Assembly: GCF_017583045.1 (NCBI RefSeq)
Contig: NZ_JAGFBF010000001.1
Coordinates: forward strand, 908,080-972,079
DNA from: Leucobacter tardus
GTDB taxonomy: Bacteria > Actinomycetota > Actinomycetes > Actinomycetales > Microbacteriaceae
DNA: 64,000 nt
Reading direction: 5' to 3'
Part shown: positions 1-13,833 of the stretch, piece by piece
How the letters are laid out: each line of letters begins with the position of its first letter
Numbering within the stretch: position 1 is the stretch's first letter
Notes under the pieces: generated by a model
Seen by the model: the letters and a program-made list of their open reading frames with translations, nothing else
What the model was told of the DNA's origin: nothing
Databases searched by the model: none
Program-made: the position numbers and the translations under genes

Positions 1-2
1 GC

Positions 3-386
3 AGTACCGATCCGACCCCGCACGATTCAGCCGCGACCGCTTCGGCCCCCGACCGGGTCGACGGGCACGCTGCGGAAGTGCCGGAGGCGGAGGTGGTGCC
101 CGAGGTGACCGAGACTCGGGTGGAAGTTTCGCTGCAGCGCTCGGTGCGGTACACGCGCCTGCTGATCGTCGGCGCTGTGCTCGGAGCCGTCGCGTTCGCA
201 CTGGCCAGTCTCGCGTTCCCGGTCGCACCCGAATCGGAGTACACCGTCGGCCAGATCGCGGGCTTCATGGCCGTTGTCGGCGCCGTGCTCGGTTTGGCGC
301 TCGGCAGCGTGCTGGGCCTCATTCTCGGCGCGGCCGTCAAACGTCGCCGCGGAGCGGGTGTCGCCGTGCAGGCTGACGTGCGATAA
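3..386 (+). CDS. Membrane protein, 5' end outside the window
   Basis: The reading frame is open from the left edge, and the residues before the first possible GTG (78) are Ala/Pro/Asp-rich, so the start probably lies upstream. The visible 128 residues hold a polar leader and then two hydrophobic segments (roughly residues 50-72 and 85-108), ending in a short basic tail (KRRR). This predicts a small two-pass inner-membrane protein with a long cytoplasmic N-terminus. I do not recognise the family. It lies 32 bp upstream of two TatA-like genes on the same strand and may share their transcript. Confidence 0.6.
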   Translation, partial: STDPTPHDSAATASAPDRVDGHAAEVPEAEVVPEVTETRVEVSLQRSVRYTRLLIVGAVLGAVAFALASLAFPVAPESEYTVGQIAGFMAVVGAVLGLALGSVLGLILGAAVKRRRGAGVAVQADVR

Positions 387-418
387 TCACGACGTCTGCG
401 AGCGAACGGAGTCAGATC

Positions 419-646
419 ATGCTGCAGAATCTCGGTGGAGCCCACCTCGTCGCGATCGTGTTTCTCATCGTCCTGCTGTTCGGCGCGCCCAAGCTGCCCC
501 TCCTCGCGAAGAACTTCGGCCAGTCCATGCGCATCTTCAAGCGCGAAGTGTCGACGGACGACGGGACTCCCGATACGCGAGCGGACGATGCGGAGCCGGC
601 GAGCCCTGCCCAGTCCCCCGCAGTGCCGAACGACCTCCCGAAGTAG
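419..646 (+). CDS. tatA: TatA/TatE-like twin-arginine translocase subunit
   Basis: This 75-residue protein has the TatA layout. A single N-terminal membrane helix (about residues 9-24, ending FGAPKLP) is followed by the amphipathic helix LLAKNFGQSMRIFKREV and an acidic, disordered tail. TatA subunits multimerise with TatC to pass folded proteins across the membrane. The FG-x-x-x-LP hinge is the family hallmark. A GGAG lies 9 nt before the ATG. A second, longer TatA-like gene follows 65 bp downstream, and tatC is not visible here. Which of the two is the main TatA cannot be told from the sequence. Confidence 0.85.
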   Translation: MLQNLGGAHLVAIVFLIVLLFGAPKLPLLAKNFGQSMRIFKREVSTDDGTPDTRADDAEPASPAQSPAVPNDLPK

Positions 647-711
647 CTTGAGCGCCGTTCAGGGCGGCGTGACAGAATGGCCCTGAACTCGAACCAAGGA
701 GCCCACGCCTC

Positions 712-1059
712 ATGTTTGGAAATCTCAGCGGCCCGACGCTGCTCGTCATCGTCTTCATCGTGTTGCTGCTGTTCGGTGCCCCGAAACTACCGGCTCTGGC
801 GAAGAGCCTCGGGCAGTCGATGAAGATCTTGAAGAAGGAGGTCCGTTCATCCGAGGACGGCGACGCCGCCGACGCCAAGAATGACGGACGTCAGACGCAG
901 CAGCAGGCGCCGACCGCCGGGCCGGCTCCTGCCGCCGGAACTGCCGCACCGGGCGCGGAGACGCCCGGGACCGCGGCCTCGCCCGGAGCGGAGAGCCCGG
1001 GAGCCCCGGGACCCGACGCCGTGCAGTCCCGACCGGATGAGCGAGACGACCGCGCCTGA
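712..1059 (+). CDS. tatA: TatA-like twin-arginine translocase subunit, second copy
   Basis: The 115-residue product repeats the TatA fold of its upstream neighbour: a hydrophobic helix at residues 8-24, the FGAPKLPALAKSLGQSMK hinge and amphipathic helix, then a long low-complexity tail rich in Ala, Pro and Gly. The first 45 residues are closely similar to the preceding gene, which points to tandem duplication followed by divergence of the tail. AAGGAG lies about 10 nt before the ATG. A strong hairpin terminator follows, shared with the convergent purF. Confidence 0.85.
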   Translation: MFGNLSGPTLLVIVFIVLLLFGAPKLPALAKSLGQSMKILKKEVRSSEDGDAADAKNDGRQTQQQAPTAGPAPAAGTAAPGAETPGTAASPGAESPGAPGPDAVQSRPDERDDRA

Positions 1060-1087
1060 GCCGTTCGTGAGCGTTCGGCGAGGCTGA

Positions 1088-1128
1088 ACGCCAGGGGGCG
1101 TACCGCGTTGCGGTGCGCCCCCTGGCGT
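1088..1128. terminator. Bidirectional hairpin terminator between tatA and purF
   Basis: A 13-bp perfect GC-rich stem (ACGCCAGGGGGCG with its complement) closes a 15-nt loop. It sits between the stop codons of two convergent genes, so it probably ends both transcripts. Confidence 0.75.
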
Positions 1129-1131
1129 CTC

Positions 1132-2604
1132 TCAGCTCTCCTGCGTCTGCTCGACCCACTCGAGGTATTCGGCGTTCACATCGCCGGCGACGTACTCGCC
1201 CGTGAAGCAGCTCTGCTCGAGCCGCGTGACGTGATCCTGTCCATCGAGGATCGCACGGTTCATGCCTTCGACCGTCTGGTAGATGAAGTGGTCGGCGCCC
1301 AGCACCTCGGCGACCTCGGCGGCGGTGCGATCGTGTGCGATGAGCTCGCTCCGGTTCGGCATGTTGATGCCGTAGACGTGGGGGAAGACGACCGGCGGCG
1401 CGGCCGACGCGAAGATGACCGACTTCGCGCCCGCGGTGCGCGCCATCTCGATGATCTCGCGCGAGGTGGTGCCGCGCACGACGGAGTCGTCGACGATGAG
1501 CACGTTCTTGCCGACGAACTCGACGCTCATCGCGTTGAGCTTCTGCCGCACGCTCTTCTTGCGCACCGACTGGCCCGGCATGATGAAGGTGCGACCGACG
1601 TAGCGGTTCTTGAAGAAGCCTTCGCGGTACTCGATGCCGAGCTTCTGCGCCACCTGCATCGCGCTCGGACGAGCCGAGTCGGGAATGGGCATCACGACGT
1701 CGATCTCGATGTCGAGTTCCCGCATCTCGTCGGCGATCTTCTCGGCGAGCACGTCGCCGAGCCGCAGACGGGCGTCGTAGACGGAGATGCCGTCGAGCAC
1801 CGAGTCGGGGCGCGCGAGGTAGATGTACTCGAAGGCGCACGGAACGAGTTCGGTCCGCTGCGCGCACATCCGCGATGTCATCGTGCCGTCGGGTGCGATC
1901 AGGATCGCCTCGCCCGGCTCGACATCGCGCACGATGGTGTACCCGCCCGACTCGAGCACGAGGGACTCGGAGGCGACGATCCACTCTTCGCCGCCGTCGG
2001 GCCCGGTGCGCACACCGAGGACGAGGGGCCTGATGCCGAACGGATCGCGGAAGGCGAGCACCCCGTGCCCGGAGATGAGGGCGATGGCGGCGTATGAACC
2101 GGTCACGCGATCGTGGACGCGTGAGACGGCGTCGAAGACCTGGTCCGCAGTGAGTTCCAGGCCGCGGTCAGCTGCAGCGGGCTGCAGCTCGTTCGCGAGA
2201 ACGTTGAGCAGCAGCTCGGTGTCCGAGTGCGTGTTCAGGTGACGGCGGTCCAGCGTGTAGAGCTCTTCGGTGAGCTCGCGGGTGTTCGTGAGGTTGCCGT
2301 TGTGCACCATGATGATGCCGTAGGGAGCGCCGACGTAGAACGGCTGCGCCTCCTCCTCGGTGAACGCCGAACCGCGCGTCGCGTACCGCACATGGCCGAG
2401 GCCGACATTGCCGCGGAGGGCGCGCATGTCGCGCGTACGATATGCCTCCCGGACCTGGCCCTTCGCCTTCACCATGTGGAAGCGATCGCCCTCTGCGGTG
2501 GCGATGCCGGTGGAATCCTGACCGCGGTGCTGCAGGAGCAGGAGGCTGTCGTAGATCTGCTGGTTGACGGGCTCGGACGAGACAATACCGACGATGCCGC
2601 ACAT
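1132..2604 (-). CDS. purF: Amidophosphoribosyltransferase (PurF)
   Basis: PurF catalyses the committed step of purine synthesis, glutamine plus PRPP to 5-phosphoribosylamine. The protein starts MCGIVGIV, so Cys2 becomes the N-terminal nucleophile of the class II glutaminase domain (about residues 2-240). The C-terminal phosphoribosyltransferase domain carries the PRPP loop VLIVDDSVVRGTT near residue 370. The length of 490 residues is usual. It is divergent from purM with about 80 bp between the starts, the common actinobacterial arrangement. No riboswitch is visible in that gap. Confidence 0.97.
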   Translation of the reverse strand: MCGIVGIVSSEPVNQQIYDSLLLLQHRGQDSTGIATAEGDRFHMVKAKGQVREAYRTRDMRALRGNVGLGHVRYATRGSAFTEEEAQPFYVGAPYGIIMVHNGNLTNTRELTEELYTLDRRHLNTHSDTELLLNVLANELQPAAADRGLELTADQVFDAVSRVHDRVTGSYAAIALISGHGVLAFRDPFGIRPLVLGVRTGPDGGEEWIVASESLVLESGGYTIVRDVEPGEAILIAPDGTMTSRMCAQRTELVPCAFEYIYLARPDSVLDGISVYDARLRLGDVLAEKIADEMRELDIEIDVVMPIPDSARPSAMQVAQKLGIEYREGFFKNRYVGRTFIMPGQSVRKKSVRQKLNAMSVEFVGKNVLIVDDSVVRGTTSREIIEMARTAGAKSVIFASAAPPVVFPHVYGINMPNRSELIAHDRTAAEVAEVLGADHFIYQTVEGMNRAILDGQDHVTRLEQSCFTGEYVAGDVNAEYLEWVEQTQES

Positions 2605-2683
2605 GCTGAGTGGTTGCTCCCTGGAGGACGGGGTGGCTCTAGATCAAGAGGCCACCCCAGTGTACCCCTGTAGAGTGGGGAGA

Positions 2684-3793
2684 GTGAGCGAGAATGCGTC
2701 GATCTATGCCCAGGCCGGAGTGGACACCGAGGCGGGTGATGTCGCGGTCGAGTTGATGAAGTCGGCGGTCGCCAGGACCCAGGGGTCTGAGGTCCTGGGG
2801 GGAGTGGGCGGTTTCGCCGGGCTCTTCGACGCTTCAGCGCTGCTCGGCTACCGACGACCGCTGCTCGCGAGCTCGACGGACGGCGTCGGGACGAAGGTCG
2901 CCATCGCGCAGGCCATCGATAAGCACGACACCGTCGGGCAGGACCTGGTGGCGATGGTGGTCGACGACATCGTGGTCGTCGGTGCGAAGCCGCTCTTCAT
3001 GACCGACTACATCGCCTGCGGTCGCCTGGTTCCCGAGCGGATCGCCGACATCGTGCGCGGTATCGCTGCGGCATGCGAGGCGACCGGAACGGCCCTGGTC
3101 GGCGGCGAGACGGCCGAGCATCCAGGACTGCTCGGCGTCGATGAGTACGATGTGGCCGGCGCCGCGACGGGTGTGGTTGAGGCGGACCGCGTCCTCGGTC
3201 CGGATCGCGTGCAGAACGGTGACGTCGTGCTCGCGATGGCCGCATCCGGCCTCCACTCCAATGGCTTCTCACTCGTCCGGCACATTCTTGCCGGACGCGA
3301 TGTGCTCATGACCGATCGCAGCGACGAGCTGGGTGCGACCTACGGCGAGGCACTGCTCGAACCGACGGCGCTCTACACCGCGCCGCTGCTGCGCGTCATC
3401 GAGGATCCCGAGCTCGACGGCGCGATCCACTCGCTCAGCCACGTGACGGGCGGCGGGATCGCGGCCAACCTGGCCCGCGTGCTCCCGAACGGCGTCTGGA
3501 CCGAGGTGGATCGCTCGACCTGGTCGCCCCTCCCCGTGTTCCGGCATCTGGCCGCGCTCGGCGGCCACGAATTGACGTCGCTGGAATCGGCGTGGAACCT
3601 CGGTGTCGGTATGTTCGCCGTGGTGGACGCGGCGCGCGCCGAGCAGGTCGCGGCGAAGCTCGAGGCCGAGGGGCTGCGCACCTGGCAGGTCGGCACCATT
3701 TCCGGCGCTCAGCGTGACCTCGAGGGTTTCGAGCAGGGGGCGAAGGGCGTCGACGGCGGGGCCGTCAAGCTCGTCGGCTCATACGCCGACTGA
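2684..3793 (+). CDS. purM: Phosphoribosylformylglycinamidine cyclo-ligase (PurM)
   Basis: PurM closes the imidazole ring, converting FGAM to AIR with ATP in the fifth step of purine synthesis. The family signatures SSTDGVGTKV, GGETAEHPG and SHVTGGGIAANLAR are present and the length of 369 residues is normal. I place the start at GTG 2684 (SENASIYAQAGVD), because PurM proteins begin just before the YxxAGVD motif and GGGGAG lies directly upstream. The frame remains open further upstream without similarity to the family. It is divergent from purF. Confidence 0.96.
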   Translation: MSENASIYAQAGVDTEAGDVAVELMKSAVARTQGSEVLGGVGGFAGLFDASALLGYRRPLLASSTDGVGTKVAIAQAIDKHDTVGQDLVAMVVDDIVVVGAKPLFMTDYIACGRLVPERIADIVRGIAAACEATGTALVGGETAEHPGLLGVDEYDVAGAATGVVEADRVLGPDRVQNGDVVLAMAASGLHSNGFSLVRHILAGRDVLMTDRSDELGATYGEALLEPTALYTAPLLRVIEDPELDGAIHSLSHVTGGGIAANLARVLPNGVWTEVDRSTWSPLPVFRHLAALGGHELTSLESAWNLGVGMFAVVDAARAEQVAAKLEAEGLRTWQVGTISGAQRDLEGFEQGAKGVDGGAVKLVGSYAD

Positions 3794-3867
3794 GGAGTGC
3801 CCGCCGTTTCGGCTGCGGCACGACGCGCCCTGGTCGAAACGGCACCGCATCGCGCGGCTGACGACGG

Positions 3868-4068
3868 TCAGCGGTCGTCGTTCGCCGCGTCGTCCTCGTC
3901 GTCATCCACGTTGTACTTGTCCGCATACTCAGCCCAAGCATCCTCGTCGGAATGGCTCTGCTTCGAGGCGAGCTCACGTTCCAGTTCGGAGTAGTTCGTC
4001 GCCGGGCTGTAGTACTTCAGCTCCCGTGCGACCTTGGTGTGCTTTGCCTTCTGACGGCCGCGCCCCAT
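3868..4068 (-). CDS. DUF3073 family protein
   Basis: A 66-residue, highly charged protein beginning MGRGRQKAKHTKVARELKYYSP and ending in an Asp/Glu-rich tail. This is the typical form of the actinobacterial DUF3073 family, whose function is unknown. The basic N-terminus and acidic C-terminus would suit nucleic-acid or ribosome contact, but that is inference. It sits convergent to purM, which is its usual neighbourhood in actinomycetes. Confidence 0.85.
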   Translation of the reverse strand: MGRGRQKAKHTKVARELKYYSPATNYSELERELASKQSHSDEDAWAEYADKYNVDDDEDDAANDDR

Positions 4069-4196
4069 GCGTGACCCCCTTACACATTCGGGCCCCGCGC
4101 AAAAATGACGCGAGGCAGGACCTTATTCGAGTAGACGTATGGGCCAAAGCCTACCACGTGCCGCACCCCGCACTCGCAGCGGACTACCATGAAGGC

Positions 4197-4826
4197 ATGG
4201 CGCATTCCACCCGGTTTCGAGCTCTGTGGCTCGGGCTCCTCGGGGGTGCCGTTCTCGCCCTGGTCGCCGCGATCGCCGTGACGATTCCGATCCTGTCGCA
4301 CAGCAGTGCCGGCCCGTCGGGACAACGTCTGCCGGAGAACTTCGCCGCGGAGTCGCAGGCCGAGGGCGCCGATGGTCGTACCCGGGTGCTGCAGGTGCAG
4401 GACTCCACCGGATCGCCTGCCGACCTCACCGCACTCACGCCCGGCGAGACGCTCACTGTGCGCGGAACAGGCTTCGATGCCGGTATCGGCATATATGTGT
4501 CCGTGTGTGCGATTCCCGAGACCGGTGAGAAGCCGACTCCCTGTCTCGGCGGGATCCCGGAGGGGGCGGAGACCGGGGGTGCGGAGGGCACCGATCAGGC
4601 ACTGACGAGCGTGTGGATCACCGACGACTGGGCGTGGCGCGCGTTCGCCACTCAGCGCTACGACGAAGCGACGACCGGTGCGTTCACTGCTCGGCTCACG
4701 GTTCCACTCGCGGCGGACGACGGACTCGACTGCCGCGAACAGCGCTGCGCGATCACCACGAGAGCCGACCACACCGCCGCCCGCGACCGGGTGCAAGACA
4801 TGCAGCTGCCGGTGGCATTCAGGTAG
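4197..4826 (+). CDS. Exported or membrane-anchored protein with a neocarzinostatin-like domain
   Basis: The 209-residue protein has one hydrophobic N-terminal segment (about residues 10-32) and no lipobox, so it is either secreted or anchored by the uncleaved signal. The outer part contains LTPGETLTVRGTGFDAGIGIYVSVCAI and a late DCREQRCAITTRADH segment. Their order and paired cysteines recall the immunoglobulin-like neocarzinostatin/macromomycin fold. That resemblance is by eye only. ATG 4197 is chosen because the signal segment starts immediately after it. The gene stands alone, convergent with the DUF445 gene. Confidence 0.65.
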   Translation: MAHSTRFRALWLGLLGGAVLALVAAIAVTIPILSHSSAGPSGQRLPENFAAESQAEGADGRTRVLQVQDSTGSPADLTALTPGETLTVRGTGFDAGIGIYVSVCAIPETGEKPTPCLGGIPEGAETGGAEGTDQALTSVWITDDWAWRAFATQRYDEATTGAFTARLTVPLAADDGLDCREQRCAITTRADHTAARDRVQDMQLPVAFR

Positions 4827-4860
4827 GCCGGTGCGCTCCGCGCCGGCCAGCGCTCGTCCG

Positions 4861-6153
4861 TCAGGCGGCGAGCGGGGCGATGACGAGGTTCGCGACGGCG
4901 TAGATCACGACGCCGGCGAGTGACCCGACGACGGTGCCGTTGATCCGGATGAACTGCAGATCCTTGCCGACCTGCAGTTCGATCTTCTCGGCGGCCTCGC
5001 GGGCGTCCCATTGATGCACGGTGTCGGTGACGACGCTTGCGAGGTCGTGACGATAGCGATCGACGAGGTGCTCGACGACGCTCATCACCCAGACGTCGAC
5101 CTTGTACTGGAGGGTCGCGTCCTCCCGCAGGCGGACGCCGAGATCCTGCGCCGCGCGCAGCATGCGGAGGCGCAGATCGCTCTGCGGATCCTGCAGCATC
5201 GTCACGAGCGCCTCGCGGGCCGACTGCCAGACCATCGCGGCGAGCGAGCGCACCCGGGGGCTGTCGAACACCTCATGCTTCAGATGCTCGAGTTGGGACT
5301 GCAGGGTGCCGTCGTGCTGCAAGTCTCGCGCGAAGTCTGCGAGGAATCGGCTCGTGGCGATGCGGAACGGGTGTTCGCGATCCGCCGCAACCGCCTCGGC
5401 CCACCGCACCGCTTCAGTGTGGAGGCGCTGGTCCACGAATCGGTCGACGATGCTCGGCATCCAGCTGGGGAGGCGGGCCGAGACCATCCGGTCGAATGCC
5501 TGCGGGTGTTCGCGCAGCCAGCCGGCCAGTCGATCCGCCGCGATGTCGATCAGCGTCTGGTGATGGGCGCCGTCGATCGCCGTCTCGACCGCGCGACCCG
5601 AGAGCGGACCCCACTCGGGTTCGAGCAGGTGGCGGCGCGCGAGGGCTTCGAGGAGTTCTTGGACATCGGAGTCATCGAGGACCGTCAGCATGCCGAGCCC
5701 GGCCGAGGATGCGAGATCGCAGAGGTGCGATGCGTTGCGCTCGTGCTGCAGCCAGTCACCGGCGGCGCGCGCTCCGCTGATCTGCGAGAGCTTGTCGTGC
5801 ACGACGTCGTCGGCGAGAAAGTTCTCTTCGATGAAGCTGCCGAGACCCTCGCCGATATCGTCCTTCTTGCGGGCGATGAGGTTCGTATGGGGCACCTTGA
5901 TGCCGAGCGGATAGCGGAAGAGCGCGGTCACGGCGAACCAGTCCGCCAGTCCGCCGACCATGCCGCCCTCGCTCGCGGCCCGCACGTAACCCAACCAGGG
6001 ATAGTGATCCTGCAGCGCGAACGACACCGCGAAGACGATCGCCATGAAGACCAGCAGGGCCAACGCGATCTTCTGCATTCGACGCAGCTGGGCGAGGCGT
6101 TCGAAGTCGTCGGGGGAGACCGCACCGAGGGTCCGTCGCGCTGAGCCTGTCAC
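4861..6153 (-). CDS. DUF445 family membrane protein
   Basis: The protein shows the DUF445 layout. An N-terminal membrane helix (QKIALALLVFMAIVFAVSFAL) is followed by the family's conserved stretch GGMVGGLADWFAVTALFRYPLG, a long soluble helical middle, and a C-terminal hydrophobic segment (VVGSLAGVVIYAVANLVIAPL). The function of the family is not established. The frame is open further upstream, but a GTG at 6153 leaves room for the divergent exporter gene and begins with a typical short cytoplasmic leader. About 430 residues are predicted. The exact start is uncertain. Confidence 0.8.
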   Translation of the reverse strand: MTGSARRTLGAVSPDDFERLAQLRRMQKIALALLVFMAIVFAVSFALQDHYPWLGYVRAASEGGMVGGLADWFAVTALFRYPLGIKVPHTNLIARKKDDIGEGLGSFIEENFLADDVVHDKLSQISGARAAGDWLQHERNASHLCDLASSAGLGMLTVLDDSDVQELLEALARRHLLEPEWGPLSGRAVETAIDGAHHQTLIDIAADRLAGWLREHPQAFDRMVSARLPSWMPSIVDRFVDQRLHTEAVRWAEAVAADREHPFRIATSRFLADFARDLQHDGTLQSQLEHLKHEVFDSPRVRSLAAMVWQSAREALVTMLQDPQSDLRLRMLRAAQDLGVRLREDATLQYKVDVWVMSVVEHLVDRYRHDLASVVTDTVHQWDAREAAEKIELQVGKDLQFIRINGTVVGSLAGVVIYAVANLVIAPLAA

Positions 6154-6193
6154 TCCGCCATTATGCACGCCGAAGCGTGAAATACTGGACCTC

Positions 6194-11103
<4,910 letters not shown>

Positions 11104-11107
<4 letters not shown>

Positions 11108-12732
11108 CCCAGCGGAAGAAACGCGGATACAAAGCGCCCGGCAATTACGAGCCGTATCGCGGCAAGAAACCTCGCCGATTCGCGCGGGGCGAGGATCCCG
11201 CGCCCCGCGGAGGCGCTGACCCGCGCGACGAGAACGCCGGACGGAAATCCGCCTCGCGCGACGAGCCGGCCGGGCGGAAGTCCGCCCCGCGCGATGAGCG
11301 CAGGCCCGCTGCGGGCTCGAAGCGCACGCAACGCGGAGAGCGTTCATCGGCGCCAGCGCCGTCCCGAGCCGGTCGGCCGGCGAAGCCCGCGGAGGTGCGT
11401 GAGCCGCGCACGACATCGAGCCCGCCGCCGCACCAGCGCTCCGCCCGGGTGTTCACCTTCGGAGCCGACGGCGAACCCGGACCGCAGTCGAGTGCGCGAG
11501 GCAGTGATCGTACGATTCCCGCTGACGCGTCGTTCGCGGAACTCGGCCTCGGGGGCAATATCGTGCGCACCCTCGGAGAGCTCGGCGCCGATCGACCGTT
11601 CCCGATCCAGTCGGCGACGATCCCCGATGTGCTCGCCGGAACAGACGTGCTCGGACGAGGACGCACGGGATCCGGTAAGACGATCGCCTTCGCCGCGCCC
11701 CTTGTCGAGCGCATGCTGCACCTGAAGGCGTCGGGCGCCTTCGCGGCAGACGCCGCACCCCACAAGTCGAAAGCACCACTCAAACGGGGTGAGCGTCAGC
11801 GCGGCACGCGAGCGCGCACGCGAAACCCGAAGGCTCTGATCCTCGCCCCCACGCGCGAACTCGCGCTGCAGATCGATCGAACCGTGCAACCCATCGCGCG
11901 ATCCGTCGGCTTCTACACAGCGCAACTCGTCGGGGGTGTGCCGATCGATCCGCAGATTCACGCGCTGGAACGGGGGATCGACATCGTCATCGGCACGCCC
12001 GGACGCATTCAAGACCTCGTACAGCGCCGGAAACTCGACCTGCGCGAAGTGCTCATCACCGTGGTGGACGAGGCCGACCACATGTGCGAGCTCGGGTTCC
12101 TCGAGCCGGTGCAGCGGATCCTGCGGGACACCGTGCGCGGTGGGCAGCGATTGCTGTTCTCAGCGACGCTCGACCGCGATGTCGACGCGATCGTGGAAGA
12201 GTTCCTCCGCAATCCCGTTGTCCATGAAGTCGCGTCCGAGGCACCCGAGGACACGAGGCACCGCGTATTCGTCGTGCTCAGAGAGCACAAGGACGACGTG
12301 CTCGTGCAGCTCGCGCGGCACCGTCGACGCACCATCGTGTTCACGCGAACGCGGGCCTACGCGGAACGCGTGGCCGGCATGCTCGCCGACGCCGGGGTGC
12401 GGTCCGTCGCTCTGCACGGCGACCTCAAGCAGGCGGTGCGCGAGCGCGGACTCGCCAAGTTCTCGGAGGGCAAGGCCGACGTGCTCGTCGCCACGGACGT
12501 GGCGGCACGGGGCATCCACGTCGACGACGTGGAACTCGTCGTGCAGGCCGATCCGCCGGATGAGGCCAAGACCTACCTCCACCGCGCAGGACGCACCGGC
12601 CGCGCGGGCAACCGGGGAGAGGTGATCACCGTGATCCCGCGCACCAGGCAGAAGCGCACGCGGGAGATGCTCGATGAGGCTGGGATCGAACCGGAAGTCT
12701 TCCAGGATTTCGTTCCCGGCCAGCAACTCTGA
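11104..12732 (+). CDS. DEAD-box RNA helicase
   Basis: A 542-residue DEAD-box protein with a basic, disordered N-terminal extension of about 130 residues rich in Arg, Ser, Ala and Pro. The core follows: Q motif FPIQSATIPDVL, Walker A GRGRTGSGKT, PTRELALQ, the motif II residues DEAD (VVDEADHM), SAT, and the motif VI region HRAGRTGRAG near residue 500. These enzymes use ATP to remodel RNA duplexes in ribosome assembly or mRNA turnover. Its ATG overlaps the stop of the exporter gene by four bases. The pairing of an RND pump with a helicase is unexplained. Confidence 0.93.
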
Positions 12733-12773
12733 GCCAATACTGATTTCGCACCACCGTCACTCGAGGAGGCACC

Positions 12774-13565
12774 GTGCCTGAGAACGAACAGCCAGAGAAC
12801 GAACCGCAGGAGCAGCAGCCCAGGTACGCGCCGCCGACCGCCGGAGCGAGTGTGCCACCGCCGTACGAGCCGCGAGAACCGCAAGCACCTCACGAGCCGC
12901 AGCCCCCCTACAGTCAGCAGGCTCCTTACGGCCAGCAGGCTCCTTACGGCCAGCAGGCTCCTTACGGCCAGCAGGCACCGTATGGTCAGCAGGCTCCCGT
13001 CGGCCAACAGCCCCCGCAGCAGCCACCGTACGGACAGCAGCCTCCGTACGGGCAGCAGCCCGGATACGGCCACCAGCCCCCGCAGGATCCGAACGCGCCG
13101 TATGCGCAACCGGCCTACGGACAGGCTCCGTATGCTCAGGCGCCCTACGGGTACGTCATGCCGAGCGGTCGCCGGTTCTGGGCGATGGGGTTCCTGACCT
13201 ACATTCCGTACGTCGGGTTCATCGTCTTCCTGATCGTCGCACTCGCCATGAACGCGAGCGCCCGGCGCGACGCGAACGCCGTTGTTCGTGAGAACGCCCG
13301 CTGGGCGGCGAACTGGGCGCTCAGTGTCGCGACGTTCATCGTGGGCGCGATCATCCTCATGATCATCGGCGGTGCCACCGGCGCGTCGCTGCAGTCGAGC
13401 GGCAGCAACCCGAGCATCGCGTTCGTGATCGTCGCCATCGGCGGTCTCGTGATTCTCGCCACCGGTATCACGCACCTCGTGTTCACCATCATGGGCACGG
13501 TCCAGGCGGACCGACGCGTCTTCAAGCCGGCGCTCGTGATCCCCTACCTCCGCGAGCGCAGCTGA
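12774..13565 (+). CDS. Membrane protein with Pro/Gln/Tyr-rich N-terminus (DUF4870-like)
   Basis: The 263-residue protein starts at GTG 12774 behind a strong GAGGAGG. Residues 1-125 are a disordered Pro-Gln-Tyr-Gly region with repeated QQAPYG units. The rest is a compact membrane domain with three or four helices, including FLTYIPYVGFIVFLIVALAM and the RENARWAANWALS segment that resembles DUF4870 proteins. The function is unknown; in actinomycetes such proteins often sit in the cell envelope. It is a single gene closed by the terminator at 13676-13713. Confidence 0.75.
   Translation: MPENEQPENEPQEQQPRYAPPTAGASVPPPYEPREPQAPHEPQPPYSQQAPYGQQAPYGQQAPYGQQAPYGQQAPVGQQPPQQPPYGQQPPYGQQPGYGHQPPQDPNAPYAQPAYGQAPYAQAPYGYVMPSGRRFWAMGFLTYIPYVGFIVFLIVALAMNASARRDANAVVRENARWAANWALSVATFIVGAIILMIIGGATGASLQSSGSNPSIAFVIVAIGGLVILATGITHLVFTIMGTVQADRRVFKPALVIPYLRERS
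12915..13004 (+). repeat. Five tandem 18-bp units encoding QQAPYG
   Basis: Three units are identical (CAGCAGGCTCCTTACGGC) and the fourth and fifth carry a few substitutions. The array lies in frame in the disordered N-terminus of the DUF4870-like gene, so copy-number change would alter only the length of the linker. Confidence 0.9.
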
Positions 13566-13675
13566 CACCGATCCGGTGCCCGATGCGGGGCGCGCGTGCT
13601 CCAGGAGTCCGACGGGAGTGATGCTCGATTCCGGAGGGTTCCCACAGTGCTGGTCGCGCGCGATTGGAGATGATC

Positions 13676-13713
13676 GACAAATGGGGAGCGGTGTGTGCCG
13701 CTCCCCATTTGTC
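13676..13713 (+). terminator. Hairpin terminator in the gap before the acyl-CoA oxidase gene
   Basis: A perfect 16-bp stem with a 6-nt TGTGTG loop. The rest of the 268-bp gap (13566-13833) shows only the ribosome-binding site of the next gene and no other recognisable signal. Confidence 0.8.
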
Positions 13714-13833
13714 TGCCCAGTCAGGCCCGATTCGTGCTGCGCACCTCTCGGCTTACGCTGAGGGCATCTGGCGATCGCAGGCCGATCGCGATCTCCGCGG
13801 CGCGAAGTGCCGCGGCCGTGCGAAGGAGGACAC

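Noticed and set aside
755..1984. Large minus-strand ORF over tatA and purF
   Set aside because: It is an Arg-rich high-GC shadow frame of purF without any recognisable domain.
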